DNA of 64,000 nt from Vitellaria paradoxa (GCA_019916065.1 CM034234.1:6422342-6486341), one strand, 5' to 3'. Shown: positions 11,812 to 25,071, numbered from the stretch's first letter. Notes: generated by a model not told the origin, from the sequence alone. Program-made: numbers and translations.

Positions 11812-12642
11812 CCTAGATCTAACACTAGTAATTTATGATCCATGAGCCAATTATGATAAAGAGTGGTTTTGTCAAGTCCTAATGGTACCATATAAAGGTT
11901 TGGGTTGGAACAACGCCTTTTTGGCCTATATATCTTCTATAGGTTAATCTCTTTTTAACCTACTTTGTTTCCCAGAATGAGATAAAAGTATTGAGATAGA
12001 ATTATATTATTCAACTGGTCTGTCAGGTCTATAAAGTAGAGGCTCCTACAGCTTAGCCTTTGTTTCACTGATGATGGCATGGGTAAATGGGCTGGATTTA
12101 ATAAGGACTATTTATTTGGTTACCTTTACAACTAAAACTTTTGTACTATGGTTACTTTAATTAAGGCCGATGTTATTTGCACTCCATCATTAGCTTTAGT
12201 CCACAGTAATGTTTTTCAGCCTCGTCCTTCCAAGCATCAAATCCTAAATCCAACACTAGTACTTTATGATCCATGAGCCAATTACAATAAAGAGTGGTTT
12301 TGTCAAGTCCTGGTAGTACCATATAAAGGTTTGGGTTGGAACAATGCCTTTTTGGCCTATATATCTTCTATAGATTGAACTTCTCTTTAACTTGTTTTAT
12401 TTCCCAGATTGAGATAAAAGTATTGAGATAGGATTATATTATTCTACTGGTCCGTTAGGTTTATAGAGCAGAGGCTCCTACAGCGTTAGCCTTTGTTTCA
12501 TGATGATGGCATGGGTAAATGGGCTAGATTTAATAGGGACATTTATTTGGTTGCCTTTACAACTGAAACTTTTGTACTATGGTTACTTTAATTAAGGTCG
12601 ATGTTATTTGCACTCTATCATTAGCTTTACTCCATAGTAGTG
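11781..12642 (+). repeat. 431-bp tandem duplication (2 copies)
   Basis: Unit 1 (11781-12211) and unit 2 (12212-12642) align with constant 431-bp offset at several landmarks, for example TATGATCCATGAGCCAATTA (11834/12265) and TGTTATTTGCACT (12171/12602). They differ mainly by scattered substitutions and small compensating indels. No coding content or terminal repeats are seen. I read this as a local segmental duplication. Confidence 0.9.
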
Positions 12643-13266
12643 TTACTGTGTTAGTCTACTAATAGAAAAAAAAATTAGTGTTAATTTACTAAAGGGGAAA
12701 AAAAAAAAGGGTAATACTGGAGTGGGGAAGTTAATAGAGGAGTATAAATATTCTCAGCCTTTAGTTAATTAGGATCTAGGATGTTAATGTGATTGTGTTT
12801 GGCTATATTAATTGCTGTCTCATATTGTCGACAAATATTTTATCTATATTTAGGCTTTGCCTTCAAAATAGGACACACTTTTCATCTTATTCTCTGCTTT
12901 GGACATGGTTTTAAAGCCCTCGTGTGTTTGTTTCAGCATTTTGCTTGATGTTTGTTAGATGTGTTCTTAATATCCATCGTTGGATCCTAATGCATTGCTG
13001 TCATGATTCACTGGTACAACTTTCTAAAAATAAAGTACCACTAGACAGAATTTTACTTCATGGATGGTCTAATTCGGACCTTAAAACAATATCTTAGCAT
13101 TGAAATTATTGAAATCTCATCCCAGACAGCTGCAATTTTTGCAGAAAAAAATAATAAAAGCAATTACATGATTTGAATAGTTGATTAAAGTGAGTAAAAG
13201 TAGGGAAAGCAAGAAACATTCAATTCCCCAGTTGGGATTTTTTTTTTCCCCCTTTATTTGCAATAT

Positions 13267-14290
13267 CTAGCAGGGTGGAAGGTCTTTTGGAGACGGTAGA
13301 ACAGATTCTTCCGGTGACTTCCCGTTCTCAACTGCAAAAGCTGTCTTCGGCCCCCACGTTGTATGAAGTTCTAGATGACAATGCATGAACCAGACGCCTG
13401 TTGAAACATGTGATAGAAAGGTTAGCATCTTCTTCAAATCTGAAAAGGTGCACATCTACGTATTGTTTTCTGTATTGACCTGAAGATACAGTATTTGATC
13501 TTAACAGTACTTTTGTGTACATTTAACTGGATTATCAGCTTTAAATCTGATAGCAGTCCAGTAGGAACGCCAACTGTATTTCTCTCAGGAGGATCAACCA
13601 AGCTGAATTTTGCTGGGTCTATTTTGGGATCAAAGTTTCCAATCCCACTCCCACGACAAAGAAGTTGAACCCATGGAGATGAAAGGGGTGTGATTCAACA
13701 GAGAGAAGATTAGTGTCTTGTGAGACCAATTCTACAGTAGAATTGAAGCGTAGCTTACTGGGCCTGGTCCCTGTGGTAGTTCCAAGGTTAGCAGTAAGTG
13801 GTGCGCCCGTGTAATTGAATGGAGCAGGGGGCTGGTCTGGGAAATCAGTTCTAAAAAACTCCCGAGATGTTGAAATAATGCGCCTGTAGGAGACCAACCT
13901 TGGGCATCACAAATGTTATGTTGTTCAACGAAGCTACTCATCGTGTTCCATTTTGGCAAGCTGGGCATGGATTAATCCCTAAACCGACTGTGTAAAAGAG
14001 ACGGCGATCAATCTGAAGAGGGACATTTGCTGGGAATTGTGGGGTGTTGAGGCTTTTGAGTTTGCTATTGTAGTTCAACGCAGCCCCAGTACTGCTTGGA
14101 GCTGGTAATGTGAGATAAAGTTGGCGGAACTGCACTTGGGATGCCTTTGTATTGTACGATAGCAGTAGCTGTCCTTTTGTCCACAGCAACATTGGCTTGT
14201 CCATGAAAGGACTGGCAACTTATAAATGTTACAGATAAAGTACCTTGAAAGGTGACAACAATGAATTCTTTCTCCATATGCATTGACCAA
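13267..14290 (-). pseudogene. Laccase pseudogene, 3' half
   Basis: Remnant of a plant laccase (apoplastic multicopper oxidase, lignin polymerisation). From 5' to 3' on the minus strand, pieces in different frames read AVDKRTATAIVQYKG, FPANVPLQIDRRLFYTVGLG, FNYTGAPLTANLGTTTGTR, VESHPFHLHGFNFFVVGVG and [16 protein letters not shown], ending DLPPC-stop at 13267. These hold the C-terminal copper ligand motifs HPFHLHG and HCHLELH. At least six frame breaks occur, for example near 14118, 13940, 13925, 13858 and 13643, plus a small deletion near 13573. The last intron's donor is damaged (CCAG|TTAAATG). The 5' exons with the first copper motifs are missing up to the LRR fragment at 15850. A decayed copy. 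Confidence 0.9.
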
Positions 14291-15419
14291 GCAATCTTGT
14301 AAAGCCTGCCAACTACTATGAAAAAAAAAAAGAAAAAGACAAAAACAAAATGGAGTTAAACAGTTAAAATGCGCAAGTGATGTCTGATTTAGTAATGAAC
14401 TAGAACTGTACTAAAACTTTGAACTTATTGTCACAACAATTAAAAGATTCAATATTGTTCATTTACAACTTAGACATCTTAATGTGATTCCATTTTGTTC
14501 GATGGGTGCATATCCTTTTTTTGTTCTTTCCATTTCTGTGATTGAAATTTGATGACAAGGTTATAAATTATATGCAAAACTGGTTTTCTGCATTGAAAAA
14601 AAAAAAAAAAAAAAAAACTATGGATGAATGACTGGCTGGTAAGGTTAGGCCAGTGGGCCATCAGCTAGCCGGGCTCTCTACTTGCTGCCCATCGTGTTGG
14701 CCTTCTATACGGGCAATGCCAGCGGGCTTGAAATTTGGGTCCCCCGCCCAAAAGAGGGTATTTTCTTGGCTCCTACTTAGTAATGTTTTTATTTTGTGTT
14801 TATGTATTCAAAATTTTGTAAATTGACAATTAAAACATGTTTATTAAATTTATTTATATTTTTTCTTTAAAAAATGAAAATTAAACAAAAAAATATAAAA
14901 AAAAATGTGTTTACTTTTTTTATTATAAATATTTGGTAATTTTAACACTTTAGCAATTTTTGGCTCCGTTTGGAGCTAAATAAGATAAAATAAAATCCTA
15001 TAAATCTCTACAAACACGAATTATGAAACAACAAAATTTAAATTTTCACTCACTGTACGAATTACGAGATATTTATTTTTACAATTTTATTTTATTTTAT
15101 ACACTTTTATATAACTCTAAACACACCTTTTGTTACATGATATTAAAATAAATTATTTTTTTAAATATTTTATTAAACTAACATTATTTTTAATAAATAA
15201 TATAATTAAATTAAATTAATTTTAAATATATTTTATTAAATTATTTTTAATAAATACCATAGTTAAATGATCTAACCCTCTTAAATTTAACTCAGCCAAA
15301 AATAAGTTTTTTTTTATTCAAAACTTTGTTAAGCCAAACGGGTCGCAGTCCCTTCGTCTCCTCTCTCCCCGACGCTCTCTGAGGTTCACGTATACGAACA
15401 ATAAACTTAAGCTCGCCGG
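14291..15419. other. Spacer between laccase and LRR relics
   Basis: AT-rich spacer with poly-A/T runs, a short GC-rich patch at about 14640-14760 of unknown origin, and one MITE (14962-15127). I see no gene. Confidence 0.6.
14962..15127 (-). mobile_element. Family-A MITE, intact copy
   Basis: A 166-bp element from GGCTCCGTTTGGAGC to CTCTAAACACACC, flanked by TTT on both sides. In reverse complement it reads GTGTTTAGAGTTATATAAAA then CTCGTAATTCGTACAGTGAG. It serves as the reference for the interrupted copy at 4346-4663. Confidence 0.65.
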
Positions 15420-15850
15420 ATGGATCATTGTCAACAGCCACAAGTCCGATCAGAACCCTCACACAAGTTCTTGGGGTAAGTTGCCGGAGAACTGGTTTGA
15501 GGCCAGAAAAGGTGGTTGGAAGAAAGGGATACATTCGAAAGCTTTTCTAGTTTTCCGAAATCTTCAGGGGTTGTTCCGGCGAAGTGGTTGTCAGAAAGAT
15601 CAATTATTTCCAAATTTAGAGCCTCGATTGAGTTGGGAATCGACCCGGAAAAATGATTCTTGAGAAGATATTGTAGTTAAATTCGTCAACACAAATAAAC
15701 TTTCTGGAATGTTACCAGTCAAGTCATTTATTGCAGGACCTCCAGAGCAGTCAAATTTCCCCGATCGTTTTCGGGATTTCTCTAATCAAATTCGATTCTT
15801 GAATCAGCAGTTCTTTGGGTTTTGACAACCTGGTAAAGCTTGAAGGTATT
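15420..15850 (-). pseudogene. LRR receptor-like kinase fragment
   Basis: Minus-strand pieces of a leucine-rich-repeat ectodomain resembling At5g25930-type receptor kinases: LIREIPKTIG, then NLTALEVL, then NDLTGNIPESLFVLTNLT, then LEIIDLSDNHFAGTTPEDFG and KLEKLSNVSLSSNH. These fit the LxxLxLxxNxLxGxIP repeat. The pieces lie in different frames with stops between them, and no signal peptide, membrane segment or kinase domain is present. It is a truncated, dead fragment. Confidence 0.75.
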
Positions 15851-16205
15851 GCCATGGGTGTAAATTCATTGAAGGATGGGTGTAGAACTTCAAGGTAAAT
15901 TAACTTTAATTAAATTAAAACCGTTAGATCATTCTACAAGACAAAACAGAGTGAATGGGTAAAGCTACAATAAAGAGGGCAATTTTATATGAATATAGTA
16001 GTACTTACAAGTTAACACCAATTGAAAAAAAAAAAAAAAAAAAAAGAAACTTCCAATTGAAGGGAATAATTGAAACTTGACACATGGAGGTCATTTGCAG
16101 GCAGTGATTTACAAAAAAGAATCCCTTCACATTAAAAATTATCAATTTTCTGAAGTTAGACCCTGAAGTCACTGAGGATATATATATTTCCATCTACAAC
16201 ACGTT

Positions 16206-19200
16206 CTATGAAGCAAACCCATTTGACATAGACATATCATACTTCTTCGTGTAACACTGCTCCATCTCCCAGCTCAACTTCGATGCAACTCTTTCATGGC
16301 GAGGAACATACTCCTGTAATAACAAAAAAGTAACACAATTGCGTTGAAGGCTTTAATATTTATATATATATATATATATATGTATGTACGGCGCAAGACA
16401 GATAAAAATTAGGGAACTAACTGTGCATTTTAGGGGTTCACTCTTAACTTCTCGTTATATGTAAAATAGTTATTGATTAAAAAAAAAAAAAAAAAAGAGA
16501 GATTAACTCATTTGCTACTTATGTCACTTGACTGAATATCTAGAATTATACGTGTGGAGATGAGAACTTTCAAACTTCGCCTTGGATGATTACCTCTAGT
16601 TTCTTCATTAATTCCCTTGCTGTTGGTGCAGATACAATGATATGTCTTGCACTTGGATTTATAAAACCTTCTTCCACAGCTTTGTCAATGAATGACAGCA
16701 ACGAATTGTAATATCCATCAACATTCAGCAACCCCACCTGCAAAATTGAAAAAAAAAAATTAATATAAAGTTATTAGAAAAAGCCAGCGCAGTGGGAGGA
16801 ACAACAACAGCCGAGTAAAGAAAAAAAAAAATGGAGGAAGTTGGAATCTCAAATTGCAGTCAGAGAGAGTTATCTACCGGTTTGTCATGTATGCCGAGTT
16901 GAGCCCATGTGATCACTTCGAGTAGCTCTTCAAGAGTCCCATAACCACCTGCAATTTGATATAATACAAGTTTTATCAATCCCCGCATTATCAATAGTTT
17001 CATTATTTGAAGAAAGAGAGATATAGAAAAGACGGAGAAGGCCAGTCAGCTTCATAAAAAAATTGACAAGAAAAAGGGGAAAAGGAGAGAGAGAGACGAG
17101 TAACACTGTGACCACAAAAGGTTTATTGCATTGAAAAAATACAATCACCACCCAATATAAAATGGTTTAGGAAAATGAGTTTATATACTCTGTTCAATAA
17201 TTTGATGGTTAGGGCAGATTACTTTGAACTGCATTTGACGATCATCATACTCACATGACATTTAAGATGATGGTTAGATGACCAGTTTGTCCAGAAGGGT
17301 GTACTTATTGACCCCATACTCTGTCGCAAGGCATAATTTTCTGGCAACATATTCAGGTCATAATTTCTCTCACACTGCCATGCAATATAACTTTATAATT
17401 TATTCAAAATTTTACCCCTTGAAAGTTGGGATAATTTTATTATTTATCCAATGGTTGAGTTACAGCCTATATAAACTGTAAATGACGGGTTTGCCCCAGT
17501 AGGTTCTTCCCCACCTTTGCAGGTGTTTGAATTCAACAGGACGACAAGCAGCTAGGTTGAACATGACTCTATGTTAGGTGTAGAAGAAAATTTGCAAAAG
17601 CTATCTGGCTTTCTTTCCCCTTAATCGGAACTGTTCTAATTTCAAAGACCATTACTAGCTCAGAGACAAATAAATAAACAAATAAAAATAAATCACATAA
17701 ATAAGGAAATAAGAGAAATGGCATCTGCATGATCAGAAGCTTTAATTTTCAGTGTAAGATGTTGATGGGACACATAGGTCAACTAAAATAGCGTTTGGAA
17801 AAATGACACCTGATCATGTGCTTGGGTTTATGAGGAAAGATTCAGAGGTTGTGATCATTCAAATAGTTGCTTTCAAAGCATTAAAAATACCATAGATAGT
17901 GTTGTCTTTAAAGTTTGAACGGATATGGTACATCTATTTTTCTTTTTCATTTTGGCCATTTGTTAGAGAGAAAAAATACCATAGATAGTGTTGTCTTTAA
18001 AGTTTGAACGGATATAGTGTTGTCTTTAAAGTTTGAACGGATATGGTACATCTATTTTCTTTTTCGTTTTGGCCATTTGTTAAAGAGGAGAGAGAGAGCA
18101 AATTGGTGTGTAGGATCAAAATACAATCACCTGCACTACCAACTGCTGCTTTATTCTCTAACCCTATCCCTCCTTATGCTGTTAATAGATTACCAACAGC
18201 TTAGAACCAGGATTAATACATTGGTTATAGTAATACCACTAACGAAACATGAATGTTTCTTCTTTCAGAACTTCTATCAAACACATAGACATGAGTCCTT
18301 GTAGTTTAACTTAAAAGAAAAGCCAGTTCTTGCTTAGTCTTTCCCTTGATTACTTTCTTAATAGCAACCAAGAGATCTAGCATGAAATCACACAATTTCA
18401 ATGCGACTTTTAGCTACTCTAGAATGAAACAAAACAAGAGAGATATGGACAAATCTTCAATGCCATAATTAGAAAAATAAAGGAGCCACTGTTGATATGC
18501 CTTACAATTTTAGTGCAAGAAGTGAAAGACTTTTGCAGGGATTACACTAACCAGGTAAGGCAATAAAAGCATCTGAGTGCTTGGCCATCTCTGCTTTCCT
18601 TTGATGCATATCTGCTACTGCCTTCACCTCCCCTACTGTTTCACCAGTTAACTGCAAAGAGGCACCAAGAGGTCCAAGACCCAGACAGAAAAAATTGTTA
18701 AAAACTGAAACCGAGAGAGAGAGGAGAGAGAGAGGGAGAGAGAGAGAGGAAAATTTTCATTGATACTTGTGCACTTGTGCAGTGAAGCAATGATGAGGCT
18801 TCAAGGAACGGAGCGGTTAATCCAAAATTTTTGGGTCAGCACTTCCAGAGCCAGTGGCTGATAGACTTAGCCAGATGAATGTGTGTGCATAAACACAATG
18901 GAATTTGGATCTTAGAAAAACCCAAGGAGAAAAAGACACAAGAGGGGAAATGCTCTGAACTGATCAAATTAACAAGGTACAATTCAGATAAAACATTTGA
19001 AATCCAAACATATATATTATATTGGGCCAATGTGCAGCCACCAAAATGGGTTATGGATAAGACATCCAATGTGATTGTACATATAAACAAGTCCAACCAC
19101 CAACAATTAAAAAGAAGAAGAGGAAAAGTCAATGGTATAAAGCAGAAGAATTAAAATTAAACAAAACCATTAGCAAGAAATTACAAAAGGAAAAGAAAGC

Positions 19201-20492
19201 AGCCAGACCAAAAGAGAGAAAATAGAGGATTTGAAAAAGAAAGAAAGAACATAAGAAAATAACAAAAAACAACTGAAACCCAAAGCCATGGAGAATTAAC
19301 TTAACAACAACCAATTGGGGGGGGGGGGGGGAAGAAAAATTGGAGAAGAGAAGTACCAGTAGATTAGTGGGCTTTTCTTTAATTTGTTAATTAAATAAGA
19401 GAAGGATTAAGACATTCAGGACATACCTCTCGAGGCATGAGCGTCTTGGGAATGACTCTGCAGAGGAGGAACATAACATGACAAAATTAGTTGTGAAAGA
19501 GAACAAAACCAATGACAACTAAAGACCCAACTCATTGATCTTGCTGCTTAGTGCTTTTATCTTTATTATTACTATACTTAAAATCTTGTTTGTGACGTTT
19601 GAGGTCAGAGTCTGAAGGATTAAAGAGAAGGAAGCTCACCCAATGACATGCCGACCACCCTCATGAACAGCTTGTGAAACCAAGCCCATTAGGCCTATGC
19701 TACCACCTCCATAGACCAGATCAATATTCCTCGAGACCTTCATGAAACCAACTCAAATTAGCCCTAAGATTGTGTGTGTTGTAACAACTCTTTCCAAGAA
19801 AACAGATTTATTTATTTATTTTATTTTATATTCGGGAGGGGGTGATTAAGATTAATTAAAAGTGTTTAAGTGATAAACCCTTTTGAAAAAAGTAGACCCT
19901 TGATTGAGCAATTTACTTATTAAGATTGAAAAATGCAATAGGAAAGGTAAATGTGGATTTCTCTTTGCTCAACAAGTATGGCTATTGCTAGTAAATGTTC
20001 TATCCATTTTAGGGAGGGTAGGAGCCGCCAAAGGAGAAGATAGCTCTGTTTAGAAAACAGAGCTCTGAAGGACTGCCAAGCAGCACATTTTGATGAGAGA
20101 AACTAACAAAATTATCCCGTTTGGAGGTGAACCAAAAAATTAGTTCTTTTAATTAACAAACGCTTATAAACCAACTTCGAAAAGCTTTTCCTTGATTTCA
20201 AGCTAAACCCATTCACGAATCCAATGGAAAACATTGCAAAAAAGAAAAGAAAATTTCTAGCAAAACCCAAATGAGAAAACGAACATTTGGCAACAACCCG
20301 AGTGAAGAAAGGTCTCAAATAATACCAGAAGGCTCCTAAAAGAATACAGCCATTAATGTGATGAAAGCAATACCAGTTCCTTGCCAAGCTCAATGGCAGC
20401 ATCTTGGTAGCTACTCTTCTTGCCCTGGCTACTCCCACAGAAGACACAATCCTCCTGAACTTGGATTGCTTCATTTCACTCTCTCTCTCCAT
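16206..20492 (-). CDS. LOG: LOG cytokinin riboside 5'-monophosphate phosphoribohydrolase, with 1-bp deletion
   Basis: Seven exons on the minus strand: 20492-20374, 19737-19640, 19457-19427, 18651-18552, 16948-16878, 16737-16594, 16313-16206 (stop TAG); about 223 residues once the frame is repaired. LOG enzymes release active cytokinin bases from nucleotide precursors in one step, in cytosol and nucleus. The Rossmann-type motifs are present: GGGSIGLMG (about 50-58) and the lysine-decarboxylase-like signature PGGYGTLEE (about 116-124). The C-terminus [18 protein letters not shown] is typical. Exon 1 lacks one base: the family's RRICVFCGSS appears with TT instead of TTT at plus-strand 20448-20449, so the annotated ATG frame reads off after residue 15. 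Every exon border and all other codons are clean. This is either an assembly error or a recent loss. Confidence 0.92.
17883..18090 (+). repeat. Local duplications in LOG intron 4
   Basis: A block starting ATAGATAGTGTTGTC (17892) recurs 89 bp later (17981), and part of it (AGTGTTGTCTTTAAAG) recurs again 29-30 bp further on. It lies in the largest LOG intron (16949-18551), away from splice sites. Confidence 0.8.
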
Positions 20493-20493
20493 T

Positions 20494-20525
<32 letters not shown>

Positions 20526-20545
20526 ATATATATATATTATATATA
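20493..20545. repeat. CT/TA microsatellite in the LOG leader or promoter
   Basis: A (CT)n run followed by (TA)n directly upstream of the LOG ATG. On the minus (coding) strand this is (TA)n then (GA)n leading into the start codon. It could include the TATA region, but no initiation site can be fixed. Confidence 0.6.
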
Positions 20546-23164
20546 TTTGTCTCTAGATCTTTACAGGTTATTGAGGTTACAAATTGCAAATGGCTGAGGA
20601 AAGGAAGAATCTGCCCTCTCTCTCTCTCTCTCTTCTGTATGAACTCTTGCTAAATATGACCTACATGTATACGTACGAGTCACTAAATAACAGGCACCAC
20701 TCGTGGGCTTTTTGCTTGACCACTCCTTGGTGCGTCCATTACCATAGGGCGTGTGAGCATATATAGTCGTTATGGCACGTGACTACCCTCGCACACTTGC
20801 ATCCCTACTCACACTAGCACGTGCCAACCCAAAAAAAAAAAACCTGTAGAGTTTGAGATGTTTGTTTTTTATTTGTTAGCACCAAAAATAAATTATTAAA
20901 ATGTGGAGAAGGGCGTTCTTCAACCGATGTAGGTGTAACCGCGAAATTAGGCTTTGTTGGTAGGATAAAAGAATTCATTTTTTTTTTGGTTATTTTAAGT
21001 TTTATATGACTTTTTTCTATTGATTTTTTTCTTTTCTTTTTTTTTTTAACATATTTTAGGTATTATACACATTTATAGACAAAATGATTCAAAATGGAAA
21101 AACCCACAAACAAGTGAAAAATATTGATTTTTTTTTTGGGGTACGTTCCCTTATTTTAAAGTATTAATAAAACTGGGAAACGTATAATAGGAAAATGTTA
21201 ATATATGTGCAAACCGATCCTCCATTACCAGCAATGGCAATAGATAAATTTTTAATGTTGTGTGTGTTTGGAGTGAAAAAAGTGAGATAAATTGAGAGTT
21301 TGTAATGCGTGCAGTGAAAAAAAAAGTTGATGGGATTATAAATTAATAGAAATTTATAAATTTTTTTGTTATTTTTTTACAAACCAAACGGTGCCGTAAT
21401 GTTCATATTTGAGCTTCTGGGAGGAGTTCATGAACGAGGATCATCAGCTCAATGTACATATATATATATATATATATAAGGTGATCATGACATGGTGTGT
21501 TGAAGTTGTATAAATTGTAGAAATTATAAAAGTTAGTGTCTCATGTTTTGTGTAGTGAGTAGAGAATTTAAATTTTACAGTTTCATAATTTCGTGTTTGT
21601 AGAGAGTTGTTGAGTTGTGTATTTCTTTTTCTAGCTCCAAACTTTACCAATATTTAGGGGCAGAACTAAGCTTGGCCCAGGGTGGTAGTGCCTACCCTCA
21701 AAGAAAAAATTATACTATTTTTTTATAGTCTTTTGTGCTTAATTGTGTTAATAAAAAAATATTTAACTCAATACTAATTGTGTCCACCTAAGAAAAAAAA
21801 TTAGCTCCAATACCAATGGTGCTCACCTGATAAAAAAAATAAATTTAACTCAATAATATCAATGTAATTATACTTACTCTATTCAATACAATTAAAAATA
21901 TTTAACTTTATTTGATATTTTTTTCTCTCTCCTTCTCAGTTTAATAGTCAATTTTTTTTTTATTCCTTCTGTAATTTATGAGTTTTATAAGTAATGTTTA
22001 CCCTATCAAAATTTTCTGGCTCATCCCTTTGCAATATTGGCATTATCCATGCATACGAAAGAAAGCAATTCTTTTGATTCCATTCTATCATGCTTGCTAG
22101 TCCAGTTGCTAAAAATGTGGATGAGACTTTTTAACAAAGCCAAGCCAAGAATTAATCACCCGCCCTGTCTCATTCGTTAATATAGAGACAAACTTCCCGA
22201 AACCAACCAAAAACAAACTTTCTAGCACAACCATAGATATATGTAACCAAGCAAAATGTCTCCACTCAAATGGAAAGTTTGGAATGTCATTTTAAATGTA
22301 AGCAGCGGTATTGGGTTTTGTTTATCGTGACCTCTCTCCCAACCAAAAGTAGTAAAAATAAGAAAAAGAGAGAAAAGGAATGGGCATATATGCCATTAAA
22401 TTCATAATTTCATACATACATATAGAGAGAGAGGAGAGAGGAAGTATGAGCACATACGATAGTTAAATTCATAATTCATATGAGAGACCACAAAATAAAG
22501 TTCAAAATATATGAGGTAAATTATATTGACTATCTTTTAGGTTTAATGAAATATATAAAGTATTTTGTAGTTTTAAAAATTATAATATATACTACTATTA
22601 TTTTTTACATATCTTACAATTTTATCTTTGATTTGGCATGATTCTTTCGATCGGTTCTTATTCATGTTCAATTGGTGATCAAAAATTAGATATGTATTAT
22701 TCTGATGTTTCTAAATTATTTTGACTGTTGATCATTTCATCTAACCTCTTAGAGTATCTAACAACTTTTTAAAATTAGACTTTCTGAGTACCTAACCACT
22801 TTTTAAATTTGTAAATTAACGATATCTTAGATGTACAATGAAATTTGACTTAATCTGATTATATAATTGAATTCATAGATCTTCAATTGAAACTTATTTA
22901 AGAATCCCAAAATAATCAGATCTGACTGAATCATCTTCAAAGTGTCCAGACATTAGCATGATCACTCGTGACAACTTCTATAGTGAGCCTTTGATTTTTT
23001 TTTTTTAACAATTAAATGGTCAAGGGTTCTTGTTTACAATTTAATGAGTTAATATTATGATAAAATTTAAAAAAAATAAAGATATTAAATACAATTTTAA
23101 AATTGTAAAAACACTTTATGTATTTTCATCAAATCTTAGTAGTAGTTAATAAATTTACCCTATA

Positions 23165-23199
<35 letters not shown>

Positions 23200-25071
23200 G
23201 AATGAATGATGTGACAACGGTAGGAATATAGTTAAAACATAGTTTTATAAAATTTTGGCTTTCAAATAATAAAGCCCATATATATATAAACTATTTCACC
23301 TCATCCTTGCTGTTTCTTTGCATAAATTTTTATAACTGTATATTATTCCTCTCTTTGTTGGTACATACACACAAGATTAAATAAACAGGTGGTAATGGGT
23401 TATCACCGTGCACCCTCAACAAACCCTTCTCACTCGACACATTTGCCGCATGCAAATGAAACATTTCATTTTATTTCTCTTCCCCATATTCCCCACACTT
23501 CATTTCCTCCACCAAGCACGCTGTCCCCCATGGCCAGCCCCATCCCTACTAATTGCACTTGTGCCCTCTTCTCTTCCTCCCATTGCCATATTTTATTTCA
23601 AAAATAATAATATAATAATAATAATTTTTTATTAATTTTTACTTCCCAATTAAAGCACCCATTTGTCAATGTCTTCTTACTATAATTATGGGCTTTGGTG
23701 TAGTAAATGCCTATATATATATAATATATAGATTAGTGCATATGAGCTTATGCTTTTAAACTAATGTGTATTAATTAATTATATATATATGTAGTTATAT
23801 AGTTTAAACATTCCCAATCCCCAGATCAGCCTTTCTGAGATTATAAACTTATAGTTACACCCTTGTTAATTAATTAATCGGGTATTGAGCATGTAGTTTT
23901 AAAATTATATACGTACCTTCTGCATGCCTGCATGCGCGTTCATAGCATGTTCTTGTGTCTGTGAGCTAGCGCGGCCACATAGGTTTTGGATGAATTAACT
24001 TCTAAGAATGGATTAATTTAAGGTATGAAGTGAAAAGCATCATGCCTGTAACAAACATAGGCAAGAAGACAAAATCAATGTACTTGAACAATTCATGGGG
24101 ACTATATACACGTAATATTATATATATAATGGTATAAGGTGGGGTTTAGTACATTAAATTCTTTCTCTATTTAATTTCTTAATGATATTTTTTATTATAT
24201 AATTTAGTGTCGCACTTCTCTATTTGAATGCTAATACCCAGGTTAACTAGGGAAACTTACGCTCACCCCTGAGAAAGACATAGGGATGGTTTACGTGCTT
24301 TTGTTATTAGGTCTCTCTTGAGCCCTTTAGCTATGTGAATTGTGTTTTCTAGGTTTTGGTTGCTATGGGTAATATTGAGGAGGTTATATATGTCTACTTT
24401 TATGGTGTTCTTGATCTCAAGTATTGCTTAATTTACTCAATATTTGACGAACTTTAATCTATTGAGATGGAATCATGGTTAACCACAATTTTAGAACTCA
24501 GAATAAATAGTAGAAACAAAAACGTTATTGGACCAAAATGATATAATCGTGATAGAGTTATAATTAAAAAAAATTATTAATTTATTATTTTCAAATGATA
24601 GTCTCGCAAATGTTCTATGCCAATTAATAACTTTGTTTACTTTATTAATTGGTCCATGCTCTTACTATATATCTTGATGAAGTACGTCAATTTGTACAAC
24701 TCAATGTTACTCAACAATATCTTAATTCTAAATTAGTTGGTTAGGCTATATAAATTCTCTTTTTTTGATTATTTGTGTCATGGATTATACTTTTGTGAAA
24801 TTATATAAAATTAGATATTTTTTACAATTTCAGTCCATATAATGTTTATTTTTTTATTTAGATCCGCTTGCTCATTTTAATTAGTACGTTTACAAGTCTA
24901 TGTTCAATGTAACCAAATCATGTTAAATGACTCTCTCTCAAGTGTTACCTCAATTTTTTTCTATGATATCTTAATTTCTTATCCTGTCCTTTTGTATCAT
25001 AAATCATTTAGAACAATAAAATAAAATAATTTGGCATTACATTTGCAAACACTCAATTTATAATTAAAAAT
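20546..25071. other. Intergenic, AT-rich, no gene seen
   Basis: Holds (TA)n runs (for example 21457-21478 and 23167-23196), a family-B MITE (21256-21396) and a degenerate family-A-like copy at about 21490-21650. A short open frame at 23389-23607 (+) is histidine/serine/proline-rich without recognisable similarity. I see no exons of known families. Confidence 0.65.
21256..21396 (+). mobile_element. Family-B MITE, intact copy
   Basis: A 141-bp element from TGTTGTGTGTGTTTGGAG to ACCAAACGGTGCCG, with TAA at 21253-21255 and 21397-21399. The core reads GTAATGCGTGCAGTGAAAAA. It is the best reference for the family-B copies at 4370, 4714, 5701, 27266 and 44554. Confidence 0.65.

Larger units (their letters stand above)
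11026..13266. other. Intergenic region with degenerate tandem repeats
   Basis: Lies between the convergent NPH3 gene (+) and laccase pseudogene (-). The first few hundred bases should be NPH3 3' UTR. The rest is built around repeats of a head motif, CCAAGTATCAAATCCTA, seen near 11502, 11630, 11750, 11800 and 12231, plus the duplications listed separately. No gene is visible. Confidence 0.7.

Noticed and set aside
14640..14760. GC-rich patch considered as organelle-derived DNA
   Set aside because: Too short and not matched to any organelle gene I recognise.
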